Part shown: positions 36,606 through 44,482 of the stretch, piece after piece
Numbering within the stretch: position 1 is the first letter of the stretch
Layout: the number at the start of each line of letters is the position of its first letter
Source: Microbacterium salsuginis
Lineage (GTDB): Bacteria > Actinomycetota > Actinomycetes > Actinomycetales > Microbacteriaceae
Length of the DNA: 64,000 nt
Assembly (NCBI RefSeq): GCF_012524205.1
Contig: NZ_JABACI010000002.1
Location: 124,001 to 188,000 of the forward strand
Direction of reading: 5' to 3'
Program-made: the position numbers and the translations under genes
The notes under the pieces: model-generated
Databases searched by the model: none
The model's input: the letters and a program-made list of their open reading frames with translations, nothing else
Told to the model about the DNA's origin: nothing

Positions 36606-37181
36606 GTGAGCCCACGCCATGTGCGCGCCGTGCGCGGCACCGCCGCGGCCGCCGTCGCGACCGTGGTGGCCGCGACCGCGCACACCCTGGCGGGCGGCGG
36701 GGCTCCCGCGCCGCTGCTTGTCGCAGCCGTGGCGATCCTGGGTTCGCCGTTCGCAACGGCCCTCATCGGGCGGCGCCTGTCGCCGTGGCGCGTCGCGAGC
36801 GCCGTGCTCGTGAGCCAGGTCCTGTTCCACGTCGCCTTCGCCATCACGGCGGGCGCCGACCCCGGCGCAACGGCGGGGCATCACGCGCACCACCTCGCTC
36901 TGCCCGGTACCTCGGCAGCCGTCCTCCCCGACGGCCCGATGACCGTCGGCCATGTGCTCGCCGCAATCGCGACGGTGCTCGCCCTGTACTTCGGCGAACG
37001 GATGCTGCGCGCCCTGGGCCGCGGCATCCGTTCCCTCTTCGCTCGCGCCCGCGCGATCGCACCGCGCCCGCCGGTGCCGCGGCTCGTCGCGACCGTCCCG
37101 CGCCCGCTGCCACGGCTGCGGATCGTGCTCTCGGGCCTGTCGCGGCGTGGCCCGCCCTCGCTCGTCTTCGCGGCGCGCTGA
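36606..37181 (+). CDS. Membrane protein with His-rich loop, upstream of a YcnI gene
   Basis: 191 residues with about four hydrophobic helices (12-30, 36-54, 62-80 and 112-130), a His-rich loop between helices three and four (GHHAHH, about 96-101) and a basic Pro/Arg-rich C-terminus. No family recognised. The GTG start follows GAGGAGG. It lies 124 bp before a YcnI-type copper protein on the same strand, so a part in metal handling is possible; this is inference from context and the His cluster. Confidence 0.75.
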   Translation: MSPRHVRAVRGTAAAAVATVVAATAHTLAGGGAPAPLLVAAVAILGSPFATALIGRRLSPWRVASAVLVSQVLFHVAFAITAGADPGATAGHHAHHLALPGTSAAVLPDGPMTVGHVLAAIATVLALYFGERMLRALGRGIRSLFARARAIAPRPPVPRLVATVPRPLPRLRIVLSGLSRRGPPSLVFAAR

Positions 37182-37305
37182 GCGCCGCCCGCACGACACA
37201 CCCATCCGCCTGCGCCGTTCCCGAGTTCTTCGGATGCGCGGCCGGAGTTTCCGCATCGCCGCGCGGCGGATCATCCCCGCGCGCACCCAAGACGAAAGAA
37301 CCCGC

Positions 37306-38043
37306 ATGAACACCACCTCTTCCCCTGCCCGTCGCCCTCTCAGCCCTCGTCTCGTGATCGGAGCGGTGGCCGGCGTCGCCCTCGCCGTCGGCGTGCCGCT
37401 CGCCGCCTCCGCGCACGTGCATGTCGATCCCGGCGCCGCCTCGGCGGGCGGCACCGAGACGCTGACGTTCTCGTTCTCGCACGGCTGCGACGGGTCGCCG
37501 ACGACGGCCCTTGCAATCGACATCCCCGACGGCGTCGGCAACGCCACCCCGATCGTCCAGGGCGGCTGGACGATCACACGCGAGGCGGGCGCGGACGGGG
37601 TGCCGACCCGCGTCGTCTTCACGGCCGACACTCCTGTCGAGGATCATCTCAAGGCCGCCGTCTCGATGGACGTCCTCTTCGACGAGTCCGCGGCCGGCAC
37701 AATGGTTCCGTTCGCGGTCACGCAGACCTGCGTGACGGGCGAGACGGCGTGGACGCAGATCGCCGATGAGGGCCAGGACCCGCACGACCTCGATGCCCCG
37801 GCACCCGTCGTGGAGGTCGGCCCCGTCGCCGACGAGTCCGCGAGCCACGGCCACGACACCGTGGACTCGGCAGCGGACGACGCGGACGCTTCGGACGACG
37901 CCGAGGCTCACGCTTCCGGAACCGCAGCCTCGGCCACGAACGATGCCGACCCGGTCGCCCGCTGGCTCGCGGCCGGCGGCCTCGTCGCCGGCATCGCCGC
38001 CCTCGTCGTCGTCCTCGTGCGCGGCCGGACCCGCCGAGGCTGA
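37306..38043 (+). CDS. YcnI family copper-binding membrane protein (DUF1775)
   Basis: 245 residues: signal peptide (about 1-36), a YcnI beta-sandwich domain, an acidic His/Asp-rich linker (about 165-210) and one C-terminal membrane helix (about 220-238). The predicted mature N-terminus is His (HVHVDPG), as in YcnI proteins that bind copper through an N-terminal His with a Trp and Glu; a Trp in QGGWTI is present. Two Cys (SHGCDG, TQTCVTG) may form a disulfide. It probably sits outside the membrane. Starts at the ATG at 37306 behind a GAAAG site. Confidence 0.88.
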   Translation: MNTTSSPARRPLSPRLVIGAVAGVALAVGVPLAASAHVHVDPGAASAGGTETLTFSFSHGCDGSPTTALAIDIPDGVGNATPIVQGGWTITREAGADGVPTRVVFTADTPVEDHLKAAVSMDVLFDESAAGTMVPFAVTQTCVTGETAWTQIADEGQDPHDLDAPAPVVEVGPVADESASHGHDTVDSAADDADASDDAEAHASGTAASATNDADPVARWLAAGGLVAGIAALVVVLVRGRTRRG

Positions 38044-38070
38044 CGCGTCACGAGACGGCTGATCACGCCC

Positions 38071-38103
38071 GGGCAGGGCGATCGGCTCCCGATCGTCCTG
38101 CCC
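38071..38103 (+). terminator. Terminator hairpin after the ycnI-like gene
   Basis: 15-nt arms 38071-38085 and 38089-38103 pair completely (one G-T wobble) around a 3-nt loop, 28 nt after the stop codon. Confidence 0.75.
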
Positions 38104-38188
38104 CGCGACATCGCGGAAGGCGACGGATGCCGGCGCCGGTGGACCGGGGACGCGTCGGCTCGGGCGCGGATGAGAAGATGGAGGCGCC

Positions 38189-39853
38189 ATGCCGACTGAC
38201 GCGCCCTCGAACCTTCCCCCCGTGCTCCGCCCGGACGCGCCGCCCATCCATTTCCTCGCTGACCTCGCGGCGCGTTTCGCCACGGACACGCGCGGCGACG
38301 TGTCCGGGATCACTCTGACGGGCATCACCCTCGCGACCGCGGATCTGCGGCCGGGCGACGTGTTCGTCGCGGTGAAGGGCGTCAACCGCCACGGCGCCGA
38401 GTTCGCCGCCGCGGCTGCCGCCAAAGGGGCGGTCGCGATCGTGACGGATGCCGCCGGCGCCGACCTCGCCGCCGAGAGCGGTCTTCCCGTGGTGCTGGTC
38501 GACGACCCGCGGGGCGCTCTCGGGGATCTGTCGGCGTGGGTGTACAACACCGGCCGCGACGATCACCTGCCGATCCTCTTCGGCACGACCGGGACCAACG
38601 GGAAGACCAGCGTCTCGCACCTGCTGGAGGGCATCCTCGGGCAGCTCGGCGCCACGACGGGCCTGTCGTCGACGGCGGAGCGCCACATCGCCGGTCAGAT
38701 CGTGGTGTCGCGTCTGACCACCCCCGAGGCATACGAGATGCACGCTCTTCTCGCGCTCATGCGGGAGCGGGGCGTCGAGGCCGTCGCGGTGGAGGTGAGT
38801 GCGCAGGCGCTCAGCCGCCGTCGTGTGGACGGCATCGTGTTCGACGTCGCCGGGTTCACCAACCTCACGCACGACCACCTCGACGATTACGCCGACATGC
38901 GCGAGTACTTCGAGGCGAAGCTTCCCCTGTTCCGCCCCGATCGCGCCCGCCACGCGGTGGTCTGCGTCGACTCCGCGCCCGGTTGGGAGGTCGTCTCGCG
39001 CAGCGAGGTGCCCACCGTCACGGTCGGCACGCCCGCTCTCGCGTCGGATCCGGATGCCGCCGCCGGCGCCGACTGGGTCGTCGACATCCTCGACGAGCGA
39101 CAGGCCGGCACCGAGTTCCGCCTCACCGCGCGCGACGGCCGCACGCTCACGACGCTCGTCCCCGTCATCGGCCGGCACATGGCCGCCAATGCAGGGCTCG
39201 CGATCGTCATGATCCTCGAGGGCGGCTACTCGTGGGAGCGGATCACCGGCGCGCTCGACGGGCAGCGGATCGACGCGTATCTGCCCGGCCGCACCGAGCT
39301 CGTCTCGGGCGAGTCGGGACCGGCGGTCTACGTCGACTTCGGCCACTCCCCCGACGCCTTCGAGAAGACGCTTTCGGCTGTGCGACGCGTCACCCCGGGC
39401 AAGGTCGTGATGCTGTTCGGCGCCGACGGTGACCGCGATGCGACGAAGCGGCACGACATGGGCCGGACCGCCGTCGAGGGCAGCGACATCCTGGTGATCA
39501 CCGACCACCACCCGCGTTTCGAGGACCCCGACTCGATCCGCGCGACCCTCATCGAGGGTGCACGACGCGCGCAGCCGGATGCCGAGATCCTGGAGTTCTC
39601 GCCTCCCGAGCGCGCGATCATCGAGGCCGTCGCGCTCGTGGGCGACGGCGACGCGATCCTGTGGGCGGGTCCGGGCCACCAGGACTACCGAGACATCCGG
39701 GGTGTCCGCACGCCGTACTCGGCGCGGGAGCTGTCGCGCCGCGCCCTGCGCGAGGCCGGCTGGCCCGTGCCCGAGCCGCACTGGCCGGTGCCGTACCCGG
39801 AGCACGAGACTCCGGCATCCGACCCGCTTCGTCCGGTCTACCCGCCCGCCTGA
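38189..39853 (+). CDS. Mur ligase family protein (MurE-like paralogue)
   Basis: 554 residues with all three Mur ligase domains. The ATP loop is FGTTGTNGKTS (about 130-140), the central domain has EVSAQALSRRRVDG and FTNLTHDHLDDY (in MurE: TNLxxDHLDYH), and the C-terminal domain has VYVDFGHSPDAFEKTL and FGADGDRDATKR. MurE adds the third amino acid to UDP-MurNAc-dipeptide. Several key positions differ (DFGHSPD for DYAHTPD, DHHPRFED for the DNPR region), and no other wall gene is near, so this looks like a second ligase, not the wall-operon MurE. A GGAGG site lies 4 nt before the ATG. Confidence 0.85.
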   Translation: MPTDAPSNLPPVLRPDAPPIHFLADLAARFATDTRGDVSGITLTGITLATADLRPGDVFVAVKGVNRHGAEFAAAAAAKGAVAIVTDAAGADLAAESGLPVVLVDDPRGALGDLSAWVYNTGRDDHLPILFGTTGTNGKTSVSHLLEGILGQLGATTGLSSTAERHIAGQIVVSRLTTPEAYEMHALLALMRERGVEAVAVEVSAQALSRRRVDGIVFDVAGFTNLTHDHLDDYADMREYFEAKLPLFRPDRARHAVVCVDSAPGWEVVSRSEVPTVTVGTPALASDPDAAAGADWVVDILDERQAGTEFRLTARDGRTLTTLVPVIGRHMAANAGLAIVMILEGGYSWERITGALDGQRIDAYLPGRTELVSGESGPAVYVDFGHSPDAFEKTLSAVRRVTPGKVVMLFGADGDRDATKRHDMGRTAVEGSDILVITDHHPRFEDPDSIRATLIEGARRAQPDAEILEFSPPERAIIEAVALVGDGDAILWAGPGHQDYRDIRGVRTPYSARELSRRALREAGWPVPEPHWPVPYPEHETPASDPLRPVYPPA

Positions 39854-39937
39854 GGCGTCTCGTCCGGCTTCGCTCGCTCAACGACCGAGCCGACGCATCC
39901 GGTCCTTGAGCGAGCGACGAAGGAGCGAGACGAAACG
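39854..39937. repeat. REP-like inverted repeat between convergent genes
   Basis: Imperfect inverted repeat with arms 39854-39886 and 39901-39937, sitting between the MurE-like and dxr genes and beginning at the first base after the ligase stop. It shares CGTTTCGTCTCGCT with the element at 52952-53047. It can fold on both strands and is a likely bidirectional terminator. Confidence 0.7.
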
Positions 39938-39945
39938 GCTGGGCT

Positions 39946-41031
39946 TCAGTCGCGCGCGGCGATCGCCTTGTCGGCGGTGCGGCGGGCCCACGATTCGGCC
40001 TCGGCCAGAGCCTCGCGGGTAAGAGCATCGGGCGCCTCGTGCGCGTCGACGACGCGCTCGACGGTGTCGACGATCCCGAGGAAGCTCAGCCGGCCCTCGT
40101 GGAACGCGTCGACCGCCTGCTCGTTCGCGGCGTTGAAGACAGCCGGGAACGTGCCGCCGGCGCGGCCCACGCGCTTGGCCAGCCGCACCGACGGGAAGGC
40201 GTCGTCGTCCAGCGGCTCGAACGTCCAGGACGTCGCCGTCGTCCAGTCGAGGGGACGGCCCACGCCGGCCACGCGGTGGGGCCAGTCCAGGCCCAGCGAG
40301 ATCGGCAGCCGCATGTCGGGAGGCGAGGCCTGAGCGATCGTCGAGCCGTCGACGAACTCCACCATCGAGTGCACGATCGACTGCGGATGAACGACCACGT
40401 CGATCTCGGAGTATGGCACTCCGAAAAGCAGATGCGCCTCGATGACCTCCAGGCCCTTGTTCACGAGGGTGGCCGAGTTCGTCGTGACCATTCGGCCCAT
40501 GTCCCACGTCGGGTGGGCGAGAGCCTCGGACGGCGTGACGTCGACGAGGGACGCGCGGCTGCGGCCGCGGAAGGGACCGCCGGATGCTGTCAGCACGAGC
40601 CGCCGGACCTCTTCGGGCTCGCCCGACCGCAGGGCCTGCGCGAGGGCGGAGTGCTCCGAGTCGACGGGCACGATCTGGCCGGGACGCGCGATCGCCGTGA
40701 CGAGATCGCCGCCCACGATGAGCGACTCCTTGTTGGCGAGGGCCAGCGTGCGCCCCGTCTCGAGTGCCGCGAGCGTCGGCCCGAGACCGACCGATCCGGT
40801 GATGCCGTTGAGCACGACGTCGGCCTCGACCTCGCGGACCAGCTGCTCGGCTTCGACGGCGCCGAGCGCGGTGTGCTCGACGCCGAACTGCGCGGCCTGC
40901 GCCTCGAGCGTCGCGCGGTCGGAGCCCGCGGCGAGCCCCACCACCTCGAACCGCCGGGGATGGGCCCGCACGACGTCGAGCGCCTGCGTGCCGATGGAAC
41001 CGGTCGAGCCGAGGATCAGGACGCGCCGCAT
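39946..41031 (-). CDS. dxr: 1-deoxy-D-xylulose 5-phosphate reductoisomerase
   Basis: Second enzyme of the non-mevalonate pathway; converts DXP to MEP with NADPH. 361 residues. The NADPH motif is [15 protein letters not shown] at the N-terminus; [33 protein letters not shown] and the C-terminal [14 protein letters not shown] are conserved. TAGGCT lies 6 nt before the ATG. It is preceded by an FKBP lipoprotein gene 20 bp away on the same strand and followed by the REP-like repeat. Confidence 0.97.
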   Translation of the reverse strand: MRRVLILGSTGSIGTQALDVVRAHPRRFEVVGLAAGSDRATLEAQAAQFGVEHTALGAVEAEQLVREVEADVVLNGITGSVGLGPTLAALETGRTLALANKESLIVGGDLVTAIARPGQIVPVDSEHSALAQALRSGEPEEVRRLVLTASGGPFRGRSRASLVDVTPSEALAHPTWDMGRMVTTNSATLVNKGLEVIEAHLLFGVPYSEIDVVVHPQSIVHSMVEFVDGSTIAQASPPDMRLPISLGLDWPHRVAGVGRPLDWTTATSWTFEPLDDDAFPSVRLAKRVGRAGGTFPAVFNAANEQAVDAFHEGRLSFLGIVDTVERVVDAHEAPDALTREALAEAESWARRTADKAIAARD

Positions 41032-41037
41032 CGGCTC

Positions 41038-41043
41038 AGCCTA
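41038..41043 (-). promoter_or_regulatory. Putative -10 element, leaderless dxr transcript
   Basis: TAGGCT on the minus strand exactly 6 nt before the ATG at 41031, in the 20-bp gap behind the FKBP gene. Confidence 0.55.
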
Positions 41044-41051
41044 GCGGGGCG

Positions 41052-42002
41052 TCACTGCGCGGCAGGGGCGGCGGCGATGATGTCGACGACGAAGACGAGT
41101 GTCTGACCCTTGAGGTCGGCCTCGTTGATCTCGCCCTCGCCGTAGGCCGCCGACGGCGGCAACACAGCGATGACCTGGGAACCGACGGTCTCGCCGGTGA
41201 CGGCGTCGCTGAAGCCCTGCACGACGCCGCTGCCCACGGTGAACGGGAACGGAGCGCCGCCCCAGCTCTCGTCGAACACCTCGCCGGAGTTCCACGAGAC
41301 GCCGTGGTACTGCACGAGCACCTGATCGCCGGGCTCGACCACCGCGCCGTCGCCCTTCTTCAGTGTCGCCTTCTGGAACTCGGTGGGCATGTCGCCGTCG
41401 GGCAGGGTGACGCTGGGCTGACCGTCGTCGGCCAGCTCGACCGTCGGCATCCCGTCGACCGGCTCCTGCTCCTCGCCGGTCGCGGCGGTCGGCACGACGT
41501 CGATCAGGTCGATGATGTAGACCTCGCCGGCGCCCTGCTCGGTGGCGGGGAAGGCGGCCACGACACGGGTGCCGGGGGTCGCGCAGCCGAACATCTGGCC
41601 GAGCGGGCTCTCGGCCGAGATCTGCTGCGGCAGGAGCGGGCTGTCGGCGTAACCCATCGATGCGAGCTCTTCGCCGGTGTCGGCGCTGAACGCGCTGAGC
41701 GCGTAGGTGACGAGGTCGCCCGACGACACCGGGTCGCCCGAGCCTTCCGAGACGACGGTGCTCTGCAGCTCGGTGACCTCGAGCGGTGCCGTGAAGGTCG
41801 CGCTCGACTTCTGACCGATCTCACCCTCGACGGTGACCGACTCGGTCGCCGCCCCGGAGGCGACCTGAGCGTCGCACAGATCGAGTGCGGCACTGGCCGA
41901 CGGCGTGGGCTCGGCATCGGGGTCCGCCGGCGTCGAGCACCCTGCCAGCAGAACAGCCGACAGCGCGGCGACGGACAGGGCGGCAAGCGAGCGAGTGCGC
42001 AC
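41052..42002 (-). CDS. FKBP-type peptidyl-prolyl isomerase, lipoprotein
   Basis: 316-residue predicted lipoprotein. The signal peptide ends with the lipobox VLLAGCS (Cys about 21). The mature part has two FKBP-like regions: a divergent N-terminal one (about 75-170) and a canonical C-terminal one (about 215-316) with VLVQYHGVSWNSGEVFDESW and GSQVIAVLPPSAAYG. It probably helps fold exported proteins at the outer face of the membrane. I start at the GTG at 42002; an upstream in-frame reading lacks a signal sequence at its start. Confidence 0.88.
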   Translation of the reverse strand: MRTRSLAALSVAALSAVLLAGCSTPADPDAEPTPSASAALDLCDAQVASGAATESVTVEGEIGQKSSATFTAPLEVTELQSTVVSEGSGDPVSSGDLVTYALSAFSADTGEELASMGYADSPLLPQQISAESPLGQMFGCATPGTRVVAAFPATEQGAGEVYIIDLIDVVPTAATGEEQEPVDGMPTVELADDGQPSVTLPDGDMPTEFQKATLKKGDGAVVEPGDQVLVQYHGVSWNSGEVFDESWGGAPFPFTVGSGVVQGFSDAVTGETVGSQVIAVLPPSAAYGEGEINEADLKGQTLVFVVDIIAAAPAAQ

Positions 42003-42104
42003 GGAAGAACCTCGAGTCGTGGGATGCGGAACCTCCATCCTGTCCCATGTTTCCTTTGTCCGCGCTGAGAACCGGTCATGCCGATGGCGGAATGGAATCG
42101 GGAG

Positions 42105-42110
42105 TACCCT
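42105..42110 (+). promoter_or_regulatory. Putative -10 element, leaderless plsC-like transcript
   Basis: TACCCT exactly 6 nt before the GTG at 42117. It argues against an in-frame start at 42078. Confidence 0.5.
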
Positions 42111-42116
42111 CGACGG

Positions 42117-42905
42117 GTGACTTCCGACCTCGTGCCCGACGCCGACGACGCGGCCGCCGCCGAAGTCGAGACGGGCCCGGTCCGGCGCATCGGCGCGACG
42201 TACGCCCTCGGCCGTTTCGTCGTCGCTCCCCTCGCTCGCCTGGTCTATCGCCCGCATGTCGAGGGTCGCGGCAACGTTCCCAAGTCGGGGCCGGTGATCT
42301 TCGCGAGCAACCATCTGTCGTTCATCGACTCGATCGCGATCCCCGTCGCCGCCCCGCGACCGGTGCACTTCCTCGCCAAGTCGAGTTATTTCGACGGCCC
42401 CGGTCTCGGCGGCTGGCTCTCGAAGCAGTTCTTCACCGCGATCGGCGCCGTGCCGGTCCAGCGCGGTGCGGGGCAAGCGGCCCTGGACGCCCTGGAGCAG
42501 CAGCGGGCACTCCTCGAACAGGGCAGCACCGTGGCGCTCTATCCCGAGGGGACCCGGTCACTGGACGGGCGCCTGTACAAGGGCCGCACCGGCGTGGCGT
42601 TCCTCGCACTGCAGACCGGAGCCCCCGTCGTGCCGGTGGGCCTCATCGGCACCGACGACGTCATGCCGGTCGGCGCGAAGATGCCCTCGCTCACCCACCG
42701 GGTGACGGTGAAGTTCGGAGAGCCGCTCGACCTCGGCCACCACGGCCCCGCCACCTCGGGGCGCGCGCGCCGTGCGGCGACCGACGAGATCATGGCGGCG
42801 ATCCACGCGCTGTCAGGCCAGGAGCTCGCGAACGCCTACAACGAGGTGCCCGCGCAGAGCCCCATCGAGCGCATCAAGCAGGTACTTCCCCACGAGCGCC
42901 GCTGA
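42117..42905 (+). CDS. 1-acyl-sn-glycerol-3-phosphate acyltransferase (PlsC-like)
   Basis: 262-residue acyltransferase that would convert lysophosphatidate to phosphatidate at the inner face of the membrane. Catalytic motif I is ASNHLSFIDSIA (NHx4D), motif III is LYPEGTRSLDGRLYKGRTG, and motif IV is PVVPVGLIGTDDVMP. GTG start selected by the -10 hexamer 6 nt upstream. Its 3' end overlaps the convergent OsmC gene by 32 bp, so the two messages are complementary at their ends. Confidence 0.92.
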   Translation: MTSDLVPDADDAAAAEVETGPVRRIGATYALGRFVVAPLARLVYRPHVEGRGNVPKSGPVIFASNHLSFIDSIAIPVAAPRPVHFLAKSSYFDGPGLGGWLSKQFFTAIGAVPVQRGAGQAALDALEQQRALLEQGSTVALYPEGTRSLDGRLYKGRTGVAFLALQTGAPVVPVGLIGTDDVMPVGAKMPSLTHRVTVKFGEPLDLGHHGPATSGRARRAATDEIMAAIHALSGQELANAYNEVPAQSPIERIKQVLPHERR

Positions 42906-43383
42906 CGCCGTCGGGGGCGGCGAGGACCGTCGGCTCGTGCCGCACCGGAAAGTTCACCGAGTTGGCGATGAAGCACCACTCGTGCGCCTGTGTGTGAGCA
43001 GAACGCGCGGCTTCGATCATCGAGGCGTCCGCGACGGTCACGCGCGGTCGCAGGACGACCTCGTGGAAGGCGCCACCGCCGCGGCCGTCCTCGATCATGA
43101 GACCGGATGCCTCGTCCTCATAGCCGACGACCACGACGCCCGCCTGAACGCACGCGTGCAGGTACGACAGCAGGTGGCATTCGCTCAGCGCCGCCACGAG
43201 CATGTCCTCGGGATTCCAACGCCCCGGATCTCCGCGGAACGGCTTGTCGGACGACGCCAGCAGCGCCGGCTTGCCGTCGATCTCGATGGTCACAGCACGG
43301 TCGTAATCGCGGAGCCCAGAGGTGCCGGTGCCACGGTCGCCGGTCCAGGTCGTCCGGACGGAGTATCGATGCTCACCCCACAT
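42874..43383 (-). CDS. OsmC family peroxiredoxin-like protein
   Basis: 169-residue protein of the OsmC/Ohr fold, which reduces organic hydroperoxides with two Cys. The first Cys is in AALSECHLLSYLH with the conserved Glu before it; the second is in EWCFIANSVNFPV. NPEDMLVAALSEC is the typical helix. The physiological substrate is unknown. It is divergent from the asparaginase gene, 53 bp apart, and overlaps plsC tail to tail. Confidence 0.9.
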   Translation of the reverse strand: MWGEHRYSVRTTWTGDRGTGTSGLRDYDRAVTIEIDGKPALLASSDKPFRGDPGRWNPEDMLVAALSECHLLSYLHACVQAGVVVVGYEDEASGLMIEDGRGGGAFHEVVLRPRVTVADASMIEAARSAHTQAHEWCFIANSVNFPVRHEPTVLAAPDGVSGARGEVPA

Positions 43384-43424
43384 GGAGCACAGTCTGTCAT
43401 GCGGGATGCCCTGGCCCCCGGCGG

Positions 43425-43430
43425 TAGGCT
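43425..43430 (+). promoter_or_regulatory. Putative -10 element, leaderless asparaginase transcript
   Basis: TAGGCT exactly 6 nt before the GTG at 43437. Confidence 0.55.
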
Positions 43431-43436
43431 TGCCGG

Positions 43437-44426
43437 GTGCCGCACACCTTCGCCGCAGCCGATGCCGTCGAACTCGCCGTCGTCGAACGCAGCGGGTTCA
43501 TCGAGTCGCGCCACGCCGGGATCGCGATCGTGCTGGCCCCCGACGGAACGATCGCCGAGAAGCGTGGCGACCCGTCCGCGCTGATCCTTCCCCGTTCGAG
43601 CCTCAAGCCCCTGCAGGCGCTCGCGTGCATCTCGGCGGGCGCCCAGCTCGACGGCGAGCGGCTCGCGCTGTCGACGGCCAGCCACTCCGGCACCGACCGC
43701 CACGTCGCGGTCGTGCGCGAGATCCTGGCGGCGGCGCGTGTCGGCGAGGACGCGCTCGGATGCCCGCCTGCGTGGCCGGGCGACACCGCCACGCGGGACG
43801 AACTGGTTCGGGAGCTGCGACAGCCCGAGCGCGTGCGCATGAACTGCTCCGGCAAGCACGCCACGATGCTGCTGACGTGCGTCGTCAACGGCTGGGACAT
43901 CGACGGCTATCTCGACCCGGAGCATCCGCTCCAGGCGCACATCCGCGACGTCGTGGAGCGCCTGATCGGCGAGAAGGCCTCGGCCACCGCCATCGACGGC
44001 TGCGGTGCGCCGGTCTACGCGGTCACCCTCTTCGGCCTCGCGCGGGCGATCCACCGCATCGGCAACTCGTCGCCCACCTCGCCGTTCGCCCTGCATCGCA
44101 GCGCCGGTGCTCTCGTCGACGCGGTGCGGGCGAACCCGTGGGCGATCGACGGTCCCGGCCGCCCCGACACCATCGCGATCGAGCGCCTCGGCGTCTTCGC
44201 GAAGGGCGGCGCCGAGGGCGTCATGGTGATGGTCGCCCCCGACGGCACGACGGTCGCACTCAAGATGCTGGACGGCAGCGGACGGGCTGCGACCGCGGTG
44301 GCTCTCAAGCTGCTGGAGCGTCATGGTGCGCTCGCCCCCGCCGATGTCGCCGACACGATGTCGAAGCTTCCGCTGGCCGTCACCGGCGGCGGGAAGGATG
44401 TCGGGGCCATCCGCCCCGCCTTCTGA
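43437..44426 (+). CDS. Asparaginase (thermolabile type II-like family)
   Basis: 329-residue member of the asparaginase family related to Rhizobium AnsA, distinct from the E. coli type. Conserved segments are VERSGFIESRHAG, FPRSSLKPLQA-like LPRSSLKPLQAL, ALSTASHSGTDRHV and MNCSGKHATML (Ser-Lys pair). It should release ammonia and aspartate from asparagine. It starts at a GTG with a leaderless promoter. Two small hairpins separate it from alanine dehydrogenase; both enzymes release ammonia or pyruvate from amino acids, so a shared nitrogen role is possible. Confidence 0.92.
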   Translation: MPHTFAAADAVELAVVERSGFIESRHAGIAIVLAPDGTIAEKRGDPSALILPRSSLKPLQALACISAGAQLDGERLALSTASHSGTDRHVAVVREILAAARVGEDALGCPPAWPGDTATRDELVRELRQPERVRMNCSGKHATMLLTCVVNGWDIDGYLDPEHPLQAHIRDVVERLIGEKASATAIDGCGAPVYAVTLFGLARAIHRIGNSSPTSPFALHRSAGALVDAVRANPWAIDGPGRPDTIAIERLGVFAKGGAEGVMVMVAPDGTTVALKMLDGSGRAATAVALKLLERHGALAPADVADTMSKLPLAVTGGGKDVGAIRPAF

Positions 44427-44430
44427 AGGC

Positions 44431-44468
44431 GCTCCCACGAGGAGCCGAGACGCTCCAACGGCGGAGCG
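44431..44468 (+). promoter_or_regulatory. Tandem small hairpins before ald
   Basis: Two hairpins in the 56-bp gap: GCTCC/GGAGC (44431-44435 with 44441-44445) and CGCTCC/GGAGCG (44451-44456 with 44463-44468). The second ends just before the AAAGGA ribosome-binding site of ald. All four arms are variants of one GGAGC motif and could pair in more than one way. Confidence 0.5.
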
Positions 44469-44482
44469 GAAAGGATCACACG

